A DNA stretch of 64,000 nucleotides. It comes from Bacillus sp. FJAT-27264 (lineage in GTDB: Bacteria > Bacillota > Bacilli > Paenibacillales > Paenibacillaceae). The position numbers were made by a program, and so were the translations under genes. Positions 36,740-45,284 of this stretch are shown here, piece after piece. The notes beneath the pieces were generated by a model. It ran no database searches. It was given only the letters and a program-made list of their open reading frames with translations, and was not told the DNA's origin. The stretch lies in NCBI RefSeq assembly GCF_001682855.1, contig NZ_MAQW01000033.1:106624-170623 (forward strand), read 5' to 3'. How positions within the stretch are numbered: position 1 is the first letter of the stretch; the number at the start of each line of letters is the position of its first letter.

Positions 36740-36781
36740 TTTTTGTTCACTTAGTCCCCCATCATTATACATTTTCCAGTA

Positions 36782-36816
36782 TAAAAAAGAAAACTCCCTT
36801 GTCAACAAGGGAGTTC
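36782..36816 (-). terminator. Terminator after the EpuA-like gene
   Basis: AACTCCCTTGT and ACAAGGGAGTT pair perfectly on the minus strand around a 2-base core, followed by TTCTTTTTT. Confidence 0.9.
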
Positions 36817-36830
36817 CCACAGTGCCCCTG

Positions 36831-37058
36831 TCAGGGAGCAAAAACTAGATCATAGACATGCTTCCATGTGCTCCACTGCAGCACATCACTGAATTCTTTT
36901 TTGCCTAGTACAACATACCCAGCGACCAGCCCGCCTGCAAGGGCGGCCACCAGCAGCAATGGAATCAGAAACCACTGGATAATGGTCCACTTCCGTACGC
37001 CGCGCTTCTTCACCGGTGTACGTTCTTCTTCCTGCTTATCGTGATTCTGACGACTCAT
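36831..37058 (-). CDS. EpuA-like small membrane protein (DNA-directed RNA polymerase subunit beta family label)
   Basis: A 75-residue protein with a charged cytoplasmic N terminus (SRQNHDKQEEERTPVKKRG), one membrane helix (WFLIPLLLVAALAGGLVAGYVVLG) and a short outer tail (VLQWSTWKHVYDLV). Such proteins match the EpuA family (PF11772), which databases label misleadingly as RNA polymerase beta subunit. It follows flhP by eight bases and ends the mbl-flhO-flhP run. Function unknown. Confidence 0.75.
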   Translation of the reverse strand: MSRQNHDKQEEERTPVKKRGVRKWTIIQWFLIPLLLVAALAGGLVAGYVVLGKKEFSDVLQWSTWKHVYDLVFAP

Positions 37059-37066
37059 TACTTCAC

Positions 37067-37888
37067 CTACCCACGCATGTTATTGGCCAGGCCAAGCATC
37101 TGGTCACTGGAGGACAGGGCCCGGGAGGCCAGCTGATACGTGCGCTGAATCTGCATCAGTTCAGTCATTTCCTTGGTGAGGTCCACGTTGGATTGCTCCA
37201 GCCAACCGGAGCGCACCCCAACAGCCGTTGCCTCATTCGCTGCCCTCTGCACAAAGGCCTGACTCGCTATGATGCCATCCGCTAACTTATAATAGCTGCC
37301 GTCGATTGCTTGCAGCGCATCCTTACTGAATGGCTCAGCAATCATGATTCGCGGGCCCTTAGTCACAGGACCATCTTCCCGCGGCTTGGTAAGCACCTGT
37401 CCTGTCTCGTCAATCGCTGCAATGACGCCAGCGGGCACCGTAAGAGGGTTCCCCTGTGTGTCTAATACAGAATTCCCCTGATTGTCCACTAGCAGCATAT
37501 TCGCCGCATTATTGATATCCGGGGTAAAATGAAAATCACCCTGGCGCGTATATACAGTATTTCCGTTCACCTGAATACCAAATACTCCGCTCCCTTGAAG
37601 AGCCAAATCTGTCGGATTCCCCGTCTCTTTCATGGGGCCCTCATCCCAATTGTTTGCCACCTGGGACATACGCACACCAAAACCAATATTGAAACCAAGC
37701 GGTGTATTCCGTCCCGGCTGATTGTAATCTGGCGATTGCTGTTGCACGCGGGTCAATACATCCTCAAAGGAGCCTTGTCTGCCTTTGTAACCAACCGTAT
37801 TCACATTCGCGACATTATCAGCAATGATATCGAGCCGCTTTTGAAGACTGGACATGGAGACCGCTGCACTGATTGTTGAGTTATTCAT
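37067..37888 (-). CDS. flhP: Flagellar hook-basal body rod protein FlhP (FlgG-like)
   Basis: Distal rod component of the flagellar basal body. The N terminus has SLQKRLDIIADNVANVNTVG (rod signature, about 14-33). The C terminus has LEQSNVDLTKEMTELMQIQR and ASRALSSSDQMLGLANN, the axial C-terminal helix. 273 residues. Together with FlhO it forms the hook-proximal rod in B. subtilis. It lies 12 bases after flhO. Confidence 0.95.
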   Translation of the reverse strand: MNNSTISAAVSMSSLQKRLDIIADNVANVNTVGYKGRQGSFEDVLTRVQQQSPDYNQPGRNTPLGFNIGFGVRMSQVANNWDEGPMKETGNPTDLALQGSGVFGIQVNGNTVYTRQGDFHFTPDINNAANMLLVDNQGNSVLDTQGNPLTVPAGVIAAIDETGQVLTKPREDGPVTKGPRIMIAEPFSKDALQAIDGSYYKLADGIIASQAFVQRAANEATAVGVRSGWLEQSNVDLTKEMTELMQIQRTYQLASRALSSSDQMLGLANNMRG

Positions 37889-37900
37889 GAATCAATCCTC

Positions 37901-38776
37901 CTATACCCTGCCAACTTCATTAACGGCCTTCTGCAGGCTGCTGTCGTAGAACTGGATCACCTTTTGATTCGCTTCATATGCCCGGTAAGCAGCATTCAGA
38001 TCTACAGTCACCTGAGTTGCATCCACATTGGAGTTCTCCAAAAAGCCCTGACGAACCTTCAGGTTATCTCCATTGTTCGCAAACCGGATACCGGCAGTAT
38101 TGACATCCTCCGCATGAAATACACCATTACCATCACGCACCAGCTCCTGGGGTTTGGTGATGACACTGACGCCAATCTTCGTTCCCGAAGGCTGTCCTGT
38201 CTTAGGGTCCAGTAAATTGCCCTGCCCGTCCACTTTAAGGTTGTCCTGCGGTTCTGTCAAGACCAGCGGGTTGCCTTGCTCATCCAGCACCTTGAACCCG
38301 CCGGCACTAAGCACATTGCCCGCCGGAGTGACCGTGAAGCTGCCGTTGCGTGTATATAAATTGTTGCCGTCATTATCCTGTACAGTAAAAAAGGCTTGGG
38401 GACGGTAAATTACCTCTCCCTGGGGACTGGTATACTTGCCTGATCCGTCAAACGTAATATTCTCGCCTGTAACGGGGTCTGCAACCTGTAAATTCGTGTC
38501 CAGTGCAAAATCAACCGGTTTGCCGCTTTCAATCAAATCACCCTGCAAATATTGGGAAATGGATTGCTCTGCAAATACACCTGTGTTAACCCGTCCGATT
38601 GGCTTTGTTATGCCATCGCTCATGGCGGAAATCAGCACATCAGGAAACGCATGGCTGACACTGTCAACCTGCTTGTACCCCGTAGTATTCAAGTTGGCGA
38701 TATTTTGCGTTGCCGTATCATGCCGACGTTGTTGTGTAACCATGCCGGCAGCAGCCGTGTACAGTCCTCTTAGCAT
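37901..38776 (-). CDS. flhO: Flagellar hook-basal body rod protein FlhO (FlgF-like)
   Basis: Proximal partner of FlhP in the flagellar rod. 291 residues. N-terminal MLRGLYTAAAGMVTQQRRHD and TATQNIANLNTTGYKQVDS form the rod signature; C-terminal LENSNVDATQVTVDLNAAYR and AYEANQKVIQFYDSSLQKAV form the axial helix. It follows mbl by about 50 bases, the same arrangement as in B. subtilis, where the genes form a mbl-flhO-flhP unit. Confidence 0.95.
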   Translation of the reverse strand: MLRGLYTAAAGMVTQQRRHDTATQNIANLNTTGYKQVDSVSHAFPDVLISAMSDGITKPIGRVNTGVFAEQSISQYLQGDLIESGKPVDFALDTNLQVADPVTGENITFDGSGKYTSPQGEVIYRPQAFFTVQDNDGNNLYTRNGSFTVTPAGNVLSAGGFKVLDEQGNPLVLTEPQDNLKVDGQGNLLDPKTGQPSGTKIGVSVITKPQELVRDGNGVFHAEDVNTAGIRFANNGDNLKVRQGFLENSNVDATQVTVDLNAAYRAYEANQKVIQFYDSSLQKAVNEVGRV

Positions 38777-38826
38777 TAAAGGATGTCCCCTTCCTAGGTC
38801 TTCTTCTATCCTTTATTATCGGTTGC

Positions 38827-39825
38827 CTAGAATTTTTTCTTAACGACCTTGTCCAAATTATCCAGCAAGATTCCCGTCCCCTTAACAACACAATGCATGG
38901 GATCTTCGGCAATCCAGACCGGTACATGCAATTGTTCTGCCAGCAGCTCGTCCAATCCGTTCAGCATCGCACCGCCTCCGGTCAGGACAACACCCCGATC
39001 GATAATATCTGCCGACAGCTCAGGAGGTGTACGCTCAAGCACCGATTTGGCAGCAGCTACTATAGAAGAAACCGGGTCCCACAGGGCTTCCTGCACTTCA
39101 CTGGAAGATATGGTTAAGGTCTTGGGCAGTCCACTTACCATGTCACGCCCGCGGATATCCAGTTCCGCCTGCATGCCGCTTGGTCGTACCGTACCGATGG
39201 AGACCTTGATATCCTCGGCAGTGCGCTCCCCAATCAACAGTTTATATTTTTGCTTAATATATTTTAAAATGGCATCGTCGAACTTGTCCCCTGCAATTTT
39301 AATCGAAGAGGCGGTAACGACGTCGCCCATGGACAATACGGCTACATCCGTCGTTCCGCCGCCAATATCGACGACCATGTTTCCACTTGGTTGATAAATA
39401 TCCATTCCCGCACCGATCGCTGCGGCCTTCGGCTCTTCTTCCATAAATACTTCCTTAGCCCCACTTCGTTCCGCCGCTTCACGAATAGACTTCTGCTCAA
39501 CAGAGGTAATATTCGTAGGCGCGCAAATCAGAATGCGGGGCCGTGCGTACCAACTGCGGCCGCCCACGCGGTCGATGAAATATTTCAGCATCATTTCCGT
39601 AATTTCAAAATCGGCGATAACCCCGTCCCGAAGTGGACGGATCGTCATGATATTCCCGGGTGTGCGTCCAACCATCCGCCGGGCCTGCTCTCCCACCGCA
39701 AGGACTTTCTTCGTATCACTTTCAAGCGTGACCACAGAAGGTTCATCCAGAACGACTCCCCTTCCTTTAACATGAATGAGCACATTGGCCGTGCCGAGAT
39801 CGATTCCGATATCCTTGCTAAGCAT
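38827..39825 (-). CDS. mbl: Rod shape-determining protein Mbl (MreB family)
   Basis: Actin-like filament protein directing lateral wall synthesis under the membrane. 332 residues. Phosphate-1 motif GIDLGTANVLIHVKGRG at the N terminus, phosphate-2 VDIGGGTTDVAVLSMGD (about 155-171) and adenosine motif VLTGGGAMLNGLDELL near 280. Position next to spoIIID and flhO identifies it as Mbl rather than MreB or MreBH. Confidence 0.96.
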   Translation of the reverse strand: MLSKDIGIDLGTANVLIHVKGRGVVLDEPSVVTLESDTKKVLAVGEQARRMVGRTPGNIMTIRPLRDGVIADFEITEMMLKYFIDRVGGRSWYARPRILICAPTNITSVEQKSIREAAERSGAKEVFMEEEPKAAAIGAGMDIYQPSGNMVVDIGGGTTDVAVLSMGDVVTASSIKIAGDKFDDAILKYIKQKYKLLIGERTAEDIKVSIGTVRPSGMQAELDIRGRDMVSGLPKTLTISSSEVQEALWDPVSSIVAAAKSVLERTPPELSADIIDRGVVLTGGGAMLNGLDELLAEQLHVPVWIAEDPMHCVVKGTGILLDNLDKVVKKKF

Positions 39826-40041
39826 AATGAAAGAGCCCCCAAAGTGTTATTTTAGAATAAATTAGAAATTATATAGACCAAACCAAAGAATCATACGACC
39901 ATTTTCGACCCTACGAAAAAAGTAGGCAATTGGACTTATTTCCTTAGTTCAACATATATAGTACCAAATTTAAAAATACCATACTTTAGGGGATGTATAC
40001 AATGCGTTAAAACTTAAATATTCCTTAAAATTCCGAAATTG

Positions 40042-40329
40042 TTATGGCTTTGACGCTACAGCAACCTCACGCTTTTTTCCAGTGGTCTTTTTATATTTGA
40101 TCTTAGTCGCTTCTCCTCCCCGAAGATGTCGGATGGATTTGTGATATTCGAGAATGTGCTTCACCTGATCAGCCAGATCAGGGTTGATCTCTGGCAGACG
40201 CTCCGTCAAGTCTTTATGCACCGTGCTTTTGGAAACACCAAATTCCTTGGCTATGGTTCGGACCGTGTGCCTGGTTTCCACGATGCAGCGTCCGATTTTG
40301 ATCGTACGTTCCTTGATGTAGTCGTGCAC
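40042..40329 (-). CDS. spoIIID: Mother-cell transcription factor SpoIIID
   Basis: DNA-binding regulator that adjusts the sigma-E regulon and prepares sigma-K synthesis. 95 residues, close to the 93 in B. subtilis. Helix-turn-helix TVRTIAKEFGVSKSTVHKDL at about 23-42 and the conserved LEYHKSIRHLRGGEATKIKY. The start is GTG 40329, seven bases after GGGAGG; this gives the family N terminus MHDYIKERT. A sigma-E promoter match lies about 35 bases upstream. Confidence 0.97.
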   Translation of the reverse strand: MHDYIKERTIKIGRCIVETRHTVRTIAKEFGVSKSTVHKDLTERLPEINPDLADQVKHILEYHKSIRHLRGGEATKIKYKKTTGKKREVAVASKP

Positions 40330-40362
40330 GCTCCCGCCTCCCAACTGTGGATAGTTTGGTAC

Positions 40363-40390
40363 ATTATATGAGTGGCGGGCCTATATATTC
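40363..40390 (-). promoter_or_regulatory. Sigma-E promoter of spoIIID
   Basis: GAATAT (40385-40390) and CATATAAT (40363-40370) with 14-base spacing on the minus strand, close to the mother-cell sigma-E consensus (ATATT, then CATACAAT). spoIIID is sigma-E dependent in B. subtilis. Confidence 0.6.
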
Positions 40391-40531
40391 GCGCTTTCAG
40401 GACATGACAAGCCATGGGAGGCTCATTTTATTTAGTGGACAACCGTAAAACAGCGCACAATCGCTCCTGATTGTCCGGGCCAGCCGGCAATGATTACCGG
40501 GCCACTATAGGACTTCTAAAGTCCTGTATGC

Positions 40532-40562
40532 AAAAAAAAGCAGAGGGCACCGGCCCCCTGCC
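40532..40562 (-). terminator. Terminator after spoIIQ
   Basis: GCAGGGGG and CCCTCTGC pair on the minus strand (one mismatch), followed by eight T. A small GGACTT/AAGTCC hairpin lies at 40510-40524. Confidence 0.85.
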
Positions 40563-40576
40563 TTTCGAAAAAATAA

Positions 40577-41317
40577 TTATTTGCGCTCTGGCAGCAAATC
40601 CGAAGGATTCACAAGCTTGCCGTCTTCGTACACTTCAAAGTGAACATGATTGCCGAGCGTTTTCTCGACCTCATTGCGTCCGGCAGGAGCTAGTGTATCT
40701 CCTTGCTTGACCTCGTCACCTTGCTTCACTTTGGCTTCACCCAGGCTTTGATACACTGTCTTCAGGTTGCCGGCGGAAGTAATTTCCACTACCGTACCGT
40801 TGACCGGATGATTCTCTACCCGTGTCACTTTACCGCTCAGTGCAGCCTTGACATCAAACGGCTTGTTGTCTTCACGGGCGATATCAATTCCCGTATTAGG
40901 CGTAAAGGTGTCGTTATATTGCACCATCGCTTCTACGTGATTCTCTTCGGTCCCATTCTCGTCATAATACGGCTTGACCACTTCGATCTCGCCGGGATTG
41001 CTCACCGGCCAGGCAATATCTTCTGCTGAAGCCACAACTTCCATAGCATCGGGATTTCCGTTTGCTGCAATCGCCTGATCTGCTCCGGCTTCCTTGTTGA
41101 CAACGGCGGCGGTGTCCTGAGTCAGCGGTTTAGTACCCGCGTCCTGATAGACCCACACCAAGGTTAGTATGATTGCCGCTGCCGCCGTGTAGACTGCCGG
41201 AAATACCCACCGCTTGGATAACAGTCTGTTCCATGAAGAAGGCTTCGCACCTGAATCTCCCTGCTTATTTTTGAGAGATTCATCATGGTTTGTTTTGTTT
41301 TTGTCTTGTTCATTCAT
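40577..41317 (-). CDS. spoIIQ: Stage II sporulation protein Q (degenerate M23 peptidase)
   Basis: Forespore membrane protein that contacts mother-cell SpoIIIAH across the septum to build the feeding channel and support engulfment. 246 residues: a charged cytoplasmic N terminus, one membrane helix (WVFPAVYTAAAAIILTLVWV, about 37-56) and a LytM/M23 domain (about 125-240). The first zinc ligand of LytM enzymes is replaced: TPNTGID has N141 where peptidases have His, while D145 and the HVH pair (H224, H226) remain. A similar loss is known in B. subtilis SpoIIQ, so it is probably not a peptidase. A sigma-F promoter match lies upstream. Confidence 0.94.
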   Translation of the reverse strand: MNEQDKNKTNHDESLKNKQGDSGAKPSSWNRLLSKRWVFPAVYTAAAAIILTLVWVYQDAGTKPLTQDTAAVVNKEAGADQAIAANGNPDAMEVVASAEDIAWPVSNPGEIEVVKPYYDENGTEENHVEAMVQYNDTFTPNTGIDIAREDNKPFDVKAALSGKVTRVENHPVNGTVVEITSAGNLKTVYQSLGEAKVKQGDEVKQGDTLAPAGRNEVEKTLGNHVHFEVYEDGKLVNPSDLLPERK

Positions 41318-41337
41318 AGTTTATCACCTCAATAACC

Positions 41338-41365
41338 AGTGTTACCGGGCGATCTGCTTTTATAC
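41338..41365 (-). promoter_or_regulatory. Sigma-F promoter of spoIIQ
   Basis: GTATA (41361-41365) and GGTAACACT (41338-41346) with 14-base spacing on the minus strand, matching the forespore consensus GYATA then GGnnAnAnT. It lies between the spoIID stop and the spoIIQ start, so spoIIQ can be expressed apart from spoIID. Confidence 0.6.
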
Positions 41366-41377
41366 GTATCTTTCAAT

Positions 41378-42511
41378 TTATTTTTTCAAAAGAGTTGAGA
41401 CTTGCGCGAAGGTGATGCCCGTATAATAGTGTTTGAGAATTTGGGTGGCCGTTCCACCCTCCTTCGCCATCCCGTTCGCTCCCCACTGACTCATACCCAC
41501 ACCGTGTCCATTGCCATAGGTGGTGATTAGTATCTGGTCACCCTTACGCTTCCAACTGAACTGGCTGGATCGAAGCCCTAGCTTCTCCCGCACTTCACGC
41601 CCGGTAAACACTTGGCCGCCAATGGAAATCTCTTTGATTCGATGCCCTGTTGTAAGAGACAGCACCTCCATCGGCAATGCAGACGGGGAAGAAACAGAAG
41701 TTCCGTCTTTGCCGGACGCCGATAGATCTTTGATTGCCGGGACAGCCGCGTTGCCTGCTCCCAACTTGGATATCAGCTCTTGAGCCGTGAACGCTGATGT
41801 TACTGCATAATTGGGGGTAATCTCTTTATCCCATGGACTGGCTACGCTGCGCAAATAGGGCACCGTCCCCCTCCAGTACTCTTCTGAATTCTCAGTATAT
41901 CCTCCACTGGAAGCAAAGAAGGAGGCTGTGATCGGCTGACCGTTATACGTCATTATCACGCCACGGGTCTCCAGAACCGCGCGGTGGATCTTCTCCTGCT
42001 GAACTGGTGTAAAATCCGCCTTCAGCTTCTTGGACGACACGTAAGCCTGGTGGGTCACTGTGTCGGTAACATTCGCGCCCGGCACGGGCACGCCGCTGAC
42101 GTCGCCGGCTACGAGGCGACGGGCAATAAAGGTGCGGGCCGCCACGGCCTGCGCTTTGAGCGCTTCCAGCTCAAAGTCCGCCGGCATCTCGGCGGCCACC
42201 ACGCCGCTGACATAGTCTTCCAGCGGCAGGGTCTCTATTTGTCCGCTGCGCGACAAATAGACAGAGACTTGCGGCTGCGGGATGTTCTCCGCAGCCGGGG
42301 CCTGCACCGCCGGAGCCGCTGTACGCTGCGGTGGTGCAGGCTGCGGGGCTTGGCCGTGCCGCGGAGCGACCACGGCCAGAGGCAGCAGCAGCGCCGCCAG
42401 GAGAGGCGCTGCCAGCCAAGCAGCCGGCGCTAGGCGCTTCGCATATGGCGCCGCGCGCCGCAAATACCAACGCGGATTCTTCCAGCGCCGGGTATAACGG
42501 GAATCTTTCAT
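41378..42511 (-). CDS. spoIID: Stage II sporulation protein D (lytic transglycosylase)
   Basis: Cleaves septal peptidoglycan to drive engulfment, with SpoIIM and SpoIIP. 377 residues. A short basic N terminus is followed by a membrane segment (LAAPLLAALLLPLAVVA, about 34-50) and a P/A-rich linker (to about 100). The catalytic block is EDYVSGVVAAEMPADFELEA (about 107-126, catalytic glutamate in AAEMP), then ALKAQAVAARTFIA; the C-terminal GHGVGMSQWGANGMAKEG is also conserved. The linker region (42050-42480) is much GC-richer than its surroundings. It lies after murA with a terminator between, as in B. subtilis. Confidence 0.95.
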   Translation of the reverse strand: MKDSRYTRRWKNPRWYLRRAAPYAKRLAPAAWLAAPLLAALLLPLAVVAPRHGQAPQPAPPQRTAAPAVQAPAAENIPQPQVSVYLSRSGQIETLPLEDYVSGVVAAEMPADFELEALKAQAVAARTFIARRLVAGDVSGVPVPGANVTDTVTHQAYVSSKKLKADFTPVQQEKIHRAVLETRGVIMTYNGQPITASFFASSGGYTENSEEYWRGTVPYLRSVASPWDKEITPNYAVTSAFTAQELISKLGAGNAAVPAIKDLSASGKDGTSVSSPSALPMEVLSLTTGHRIKEISIGGQVFTGREVREKLGLRSSQFSWKRKGDQILITTYGNGHGVGMSQWGANGMAKEGGTATQILKHYYTGITFAQVSTLLKK

Positions 42512-42605
42512 CTCTATGGCTCCTTCCTGTGCTTCACTGGCTGATTCTTATAGATATGAGTTTCGGCCAACTGCTAGAACAGGAATGAGAGAAAGAGAGT
42601 CGGAC

Positions 42606-42638
42606 AAAAAAGCCAAGTGGCAGGAACACCACTTGGCT
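42606..42638 (-). terminator. Terminator after murA
   Basis: GCCAAGTGG and CCACTTGGC pair on the minus strand around an 8-base loop, followed by six T. Confidence 0.92.
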
Positions 42639-42660
42639 TACTTTTGCAAATTAGTTCGAA

Positions 42661-44031
42661 TTATACCCAGGTCGGTTGAACTTGAAAACGGGGTTTTACT
42701 TCTTCGTTCTTGAAAGTCTCGCTTTTGGAAGCCTCAGACTTAGCGGCTTCTTCCTTCTCGGCAGCAGCGTCTTCCATGGAAATACGCCAGATATCCGCAC
42801 CAAGTCCCGACAGCTTCTCTGCCAAATGAACATATCCACGGTCGATGTGATGCGTTCCGGATACCTCTGTAGTTCCTTCAGCCACAAGACCTGCCAGAAT
42901 CAGTGCTGCTCCTGCACGCAAATCAGTAGCGCAGACTTTGGCGCCCACGAGGCGAGCGTTGCCCGTCACGATTGCGGAGCGGCCTTCAATCTTGATCTCT
43001 GCGTTCATGTTGTGGAATTCATCCACATGCATGAAGCGGTTCTCAAATACAGTTTCGGTAACCACGCTTGTGCCCTCAGAACGAAGCAGCAACGCCATCA
43101 TTTGCGACTGCATATCTGTTGGAAAACCAGGATATGGCAAAGTCTTCAGATCCACAGCCTTCAGCGGCTTGTCGCTAATGACACGCACACCATTCTCATC
43201 CGGAATGATGGTTACGCCCATTTCTTCCATCTTCGCAATCACCGGTCCCAGGTGATCAGCAATGGCGCCTTCTACGTATACATCGCCGCCTGTGATCGCT
43301 GCAGCAGCCATATAAGTGCCTGCCTCAATACGGTCAGGAATAACATGATGCTTCACGCCATGCAGAGACTCGACACCTTCAATGCGAATCACGCCTGTGC
43401 CTGCACCGCGAACGATAGCGCCCATTCCGTTCAGGTAATTGGCCAGATCAACAATCTCAGGTTCCTTGGCCGCATTCTCAATTACGGTCACGCCTTCGGC
43501 AAGAGCTGCCGCCATCATTATGTTTTCGGTCGCGCCTACGCTGGCTACATCCAAATAAATCTTGGCTCCGCGCAGCCTCCCGTTGCTTTTCGCTTCAATG
43601 TAGCCTTGGCCGAGACTAATCTCTGCACCAAGCGCCTCAAATCCTTTTAAATGCTGATCAATGGGACGAGTACCGATTGCGCACCCGCCTGGTAAAGAGA
43701 TTCTTGTACGTCCCAATCGGGACAACAACGGCCCCATCACTAGGAAAGAAGCCCGCATTTTGCGCACCCATTCATAAGGTGCTTCACATGAGGAGATACT
43801 TCTGGCATCGACCTCAATAATATCGTTCTGGTATGTAACCCCTGCACCCAGAGATTCCAGCACTTTGCTAATCGTCATTACATCGTCAAGCGGAGGTGCG
43901 TCCACAATGACGCTAACTCCTTCTTCTGCCAATAAAGAGGCGGCTATGATCGGTAGTACGGAATTTTTTGCGCCGCTAACTTTCACGCTCCCGGTCAATC
44001 TGTTGCCACCGCGGACGATAAATTTGCTCAT
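42661..44031 (-). CDS. murA: UDP-N-acetylglucosamine 1-carboxyvinyltransferase MurA
   Basis: First committed step of peptidoglycan synthesis: transfers enolpyruvate from PEP to UDP-GlcNAc; the target of fosfomycin. The catalytic loop LPGGCAIGTRPIDQH has the reactive C117. KNSVLPIIAASLLAEEG near residue 22 and RMHVDEFHNMNA-like sequence (FMHVDEFHNMNAEIKIEG) are also conserved. 456 residues against about 418-436 usual: the last 35 residues form a tail rich in K, E, A and S, ending in QVQPTWV. The position next to spoIID and ywzB matches B. subtilis murAA. Confidence 0.97.
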   Translation of the reverse strand: MSKFIVRGGNRLTGSVKVSGAKNSVLPIIAASLLAEEGVSVIVDAPPLDDVMTISKVLESLGAGVTYQNDIIEVDARSISSCEAPYEWVRKMRASFLVMGPLLSRLGRTRISLPGGCAIGTRPIDQHLKGFEALGAEISLGQGYIEAKSNGRLRGAKIYLDVASVGATENIMMAAALAEGVTVIENAAKEPEIVDLANYLNGMGAIVRGAGTGVIRIEGVESLHGVKHHVIPDRIEAGTYMAAAAITGGDVYVEGAIADHLGPVIAKMEEMGVTIIPDENGVRVISDKPLKAVDLKTLPYPGFPTDMQSQMMALLLRSEGTSVVTETVFENRFMHVDEFHNMNAEIKIEGRSAIVTGNARLVGAKVCATDLRAGAALILAGLVAEGTTEVSGTHHIDRGYVHLAEKLSGLGADIWRISMEDAAAEKEEAAKSEASKSETFKNEEVKPRFQVQPTWV

Positions 44032-44238
44032 TTCGGTTTCCCTCCGCGTCCATTATTTCTCGAAATAAATGTTTTCATCTTAAATTTAAGTGCCACTGTC
44101 ATATTATCGCATATTCCGTCATTTCATCCTGTTTTTCGAGTACATCCCTTAAAATTCAGTGTTGACATAATAAAAAATTATTATTCGATGTCTTACTGCA
44201 ACTTATGGCCTACGAACTTATAACCAAACCCTTACGTC

Positions 44239-44496
44239 TTAAAACATATGGCGGATCTGCGAGCTCCAGCCCAGATAATCCAGCAGGAACCCAGCCACAA
44301 AGTGACCCAGAACAATGGCTAGCAGCAAATGCAGCAACCTGCTTTGCGGGCTCTTGGGATATCTTATGATGAGATCGAGCTTAAGGTTCTGCAATGCCCA
44401 CCAAGATAATACAACGCAGAGCAAAGATACAACCATTGAGACCAAACCGCTGCGGCCGATTGCGCTAGACAACTCCGCGGTCAACATTTCGTTCAT
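44239..44496 (-). CDS. ywzB: DUF1146 family membrane protein YwzB
   Basis: An 85-residue protein with two membrane helices (GLVSMVVSLLCVVLSWWAL and LLHLLLAIVLGHFVAGFLLDYL) and the family sequence ALQNLKLDLIIRYPKSPQSR between them. YwzB-type proteins lie between atpC and murA in Bacilli; function unknown. A GGGGGG run five bases ahead of the ATG at 44496 acts as ribosome binding site. Confidence 0.87.
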   Translation of the reverse strand: MNEMLTAELSSAIGRSGLVSMVVSLLCVVLSWWALQNLKLDLIIRYPKSPQSRLLHLLLAIVLGHFVAGFLLDYLGWSSQIRHMF

Positions 44497-44707
44497 GTTT
44501 ACCCCCCGTGTAACCTTACTCGGAAATCGACTCTTATATCATACTTGCGTAGGGGAAAAGAATCCAGTACTTTTACAAATTTTTAAACAATATAGCTCCA
44601 ATATCCTAGAATATCACCAGATGTTCACTTTAACAACCTACATAAGACCTTAAATCATGCTTTTTAAACAGATTCCATTAATTTACTCGATGTCCAGCTG
44701 ATAGATA

Positions 44708-44740
44708 CAAAAAGGCGGCCAAGCCATAAGCTTGACCGCC
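44708..44740 (-). terminator. Terminator of the atp operon
   Basis: GGCGGTCAAGC and GCTTGGCCGCC pair on the minus strand (one G-U pair) around a 6-base loop, followed by five T. It lies seven bases after the atpC stop. Confidence 0.92.
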
Positions 44741-44746
44741 ATACTG

Positions 44747-45163
44747 TTACTGTTGTCCTTTTCCGGTGGACACTTTGATCCGTGTAACTGCGCGTTGCAG
44801 CGCCAACTCCGCACGGCGATGATCAATATCATCTTGCTTGCTAAGCGACTGCAAACGGCGCTGAGCCCGTTCTCTAGCCGCCTCGGCACGCTCAACATCG
44901 ATATCCTTAGGCAGCTCGGCACTTTCAGCCAGCACGGTTACCTTGTCTTTGTGCACCTCAACGAAACCGCCGTGTACGGCGATTGAGATCGTAACACCGT
45001 CCGCCTTAACGGACAGCGGAGCAACCTGAAGTGGAGTTACAAGCGGAATGTGTCCGGGCAAAATGCCGAGCTCGCCTTCGACTCCACGTACCGTCAGGCT
45101 ATTCACCTGTTTCGAGTACACGAGACGATCAGGCGTGACAATTTCCAACAGAAAGGTATTCAC
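44747..45163 (-). CDS. atpC: ATP synthase epsilon subunit
   Basis: Central-stalk subunit that couples and inhibits F1. 138 residues. N-terminal beta-sandwich (VTPDRLVYSKQVNSLTVRGV and EGELGILPGHIPLVTPLQVA) and C-terminal two-helix domain (RAEAARERAQRRLQSLSKQD onward). The start is GTG 45163, seven bases after AGGAGG; an ATG at 45169 sits directly on the ribosome binding site. Last gene of the operon. A nested hairpin fills the spacer to atpD. Confidence 0.96.
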   Translation of the reverse strand: MNTFLLEIVTPDRLVYSKQVNSLTVRGVEGELGILPGHIPLVTPLQVAPLSVKADGVTISIAVHGGFVEVHKDKVTVLAESAELPKDIDVERAEAARERAQRRLQSLSKQDDIDHRRAELALQRAVTRIKVSTGKGQQ

Positions 45164-45213
45164 TTCCATTCCTCCTAAAAGCTTTACCAAGTAAAGCTCG
45201 CATCAAGAGCATT

Positions 45214-45284
45214 AACTCTAAGCTAGCAGGCAACTCTCGAAGCTTGGAGTAGATACCGTCCGCCGCGAGAGTTGTCTTAGAGTT
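45214..45284 (-). repeat. Nested inverted repeat in the atpD-atpC spacer
   Basis: On the minus strand AACTCTAAG-A-CAACTCTCG (45266-45284) pairs with CGAGAGTTG and CTTAGAGTT (45231-45239 and 45214-45222), 18 bp in total with a bulge. The left arm overlaps the atpD stop codon (45283-45285). There is no U run. It could stabilise the upstream messenger end or limit atpC expression. Confidence 0.7.

Noticed and set aside
36698..36744. Plus-strand terminator upstream of fabZ
   Set aside because: GC-rich stem followed by TTTTT on the plus strand, but no plus-strand gene precedes it. Treated as part of the fabZ leader.
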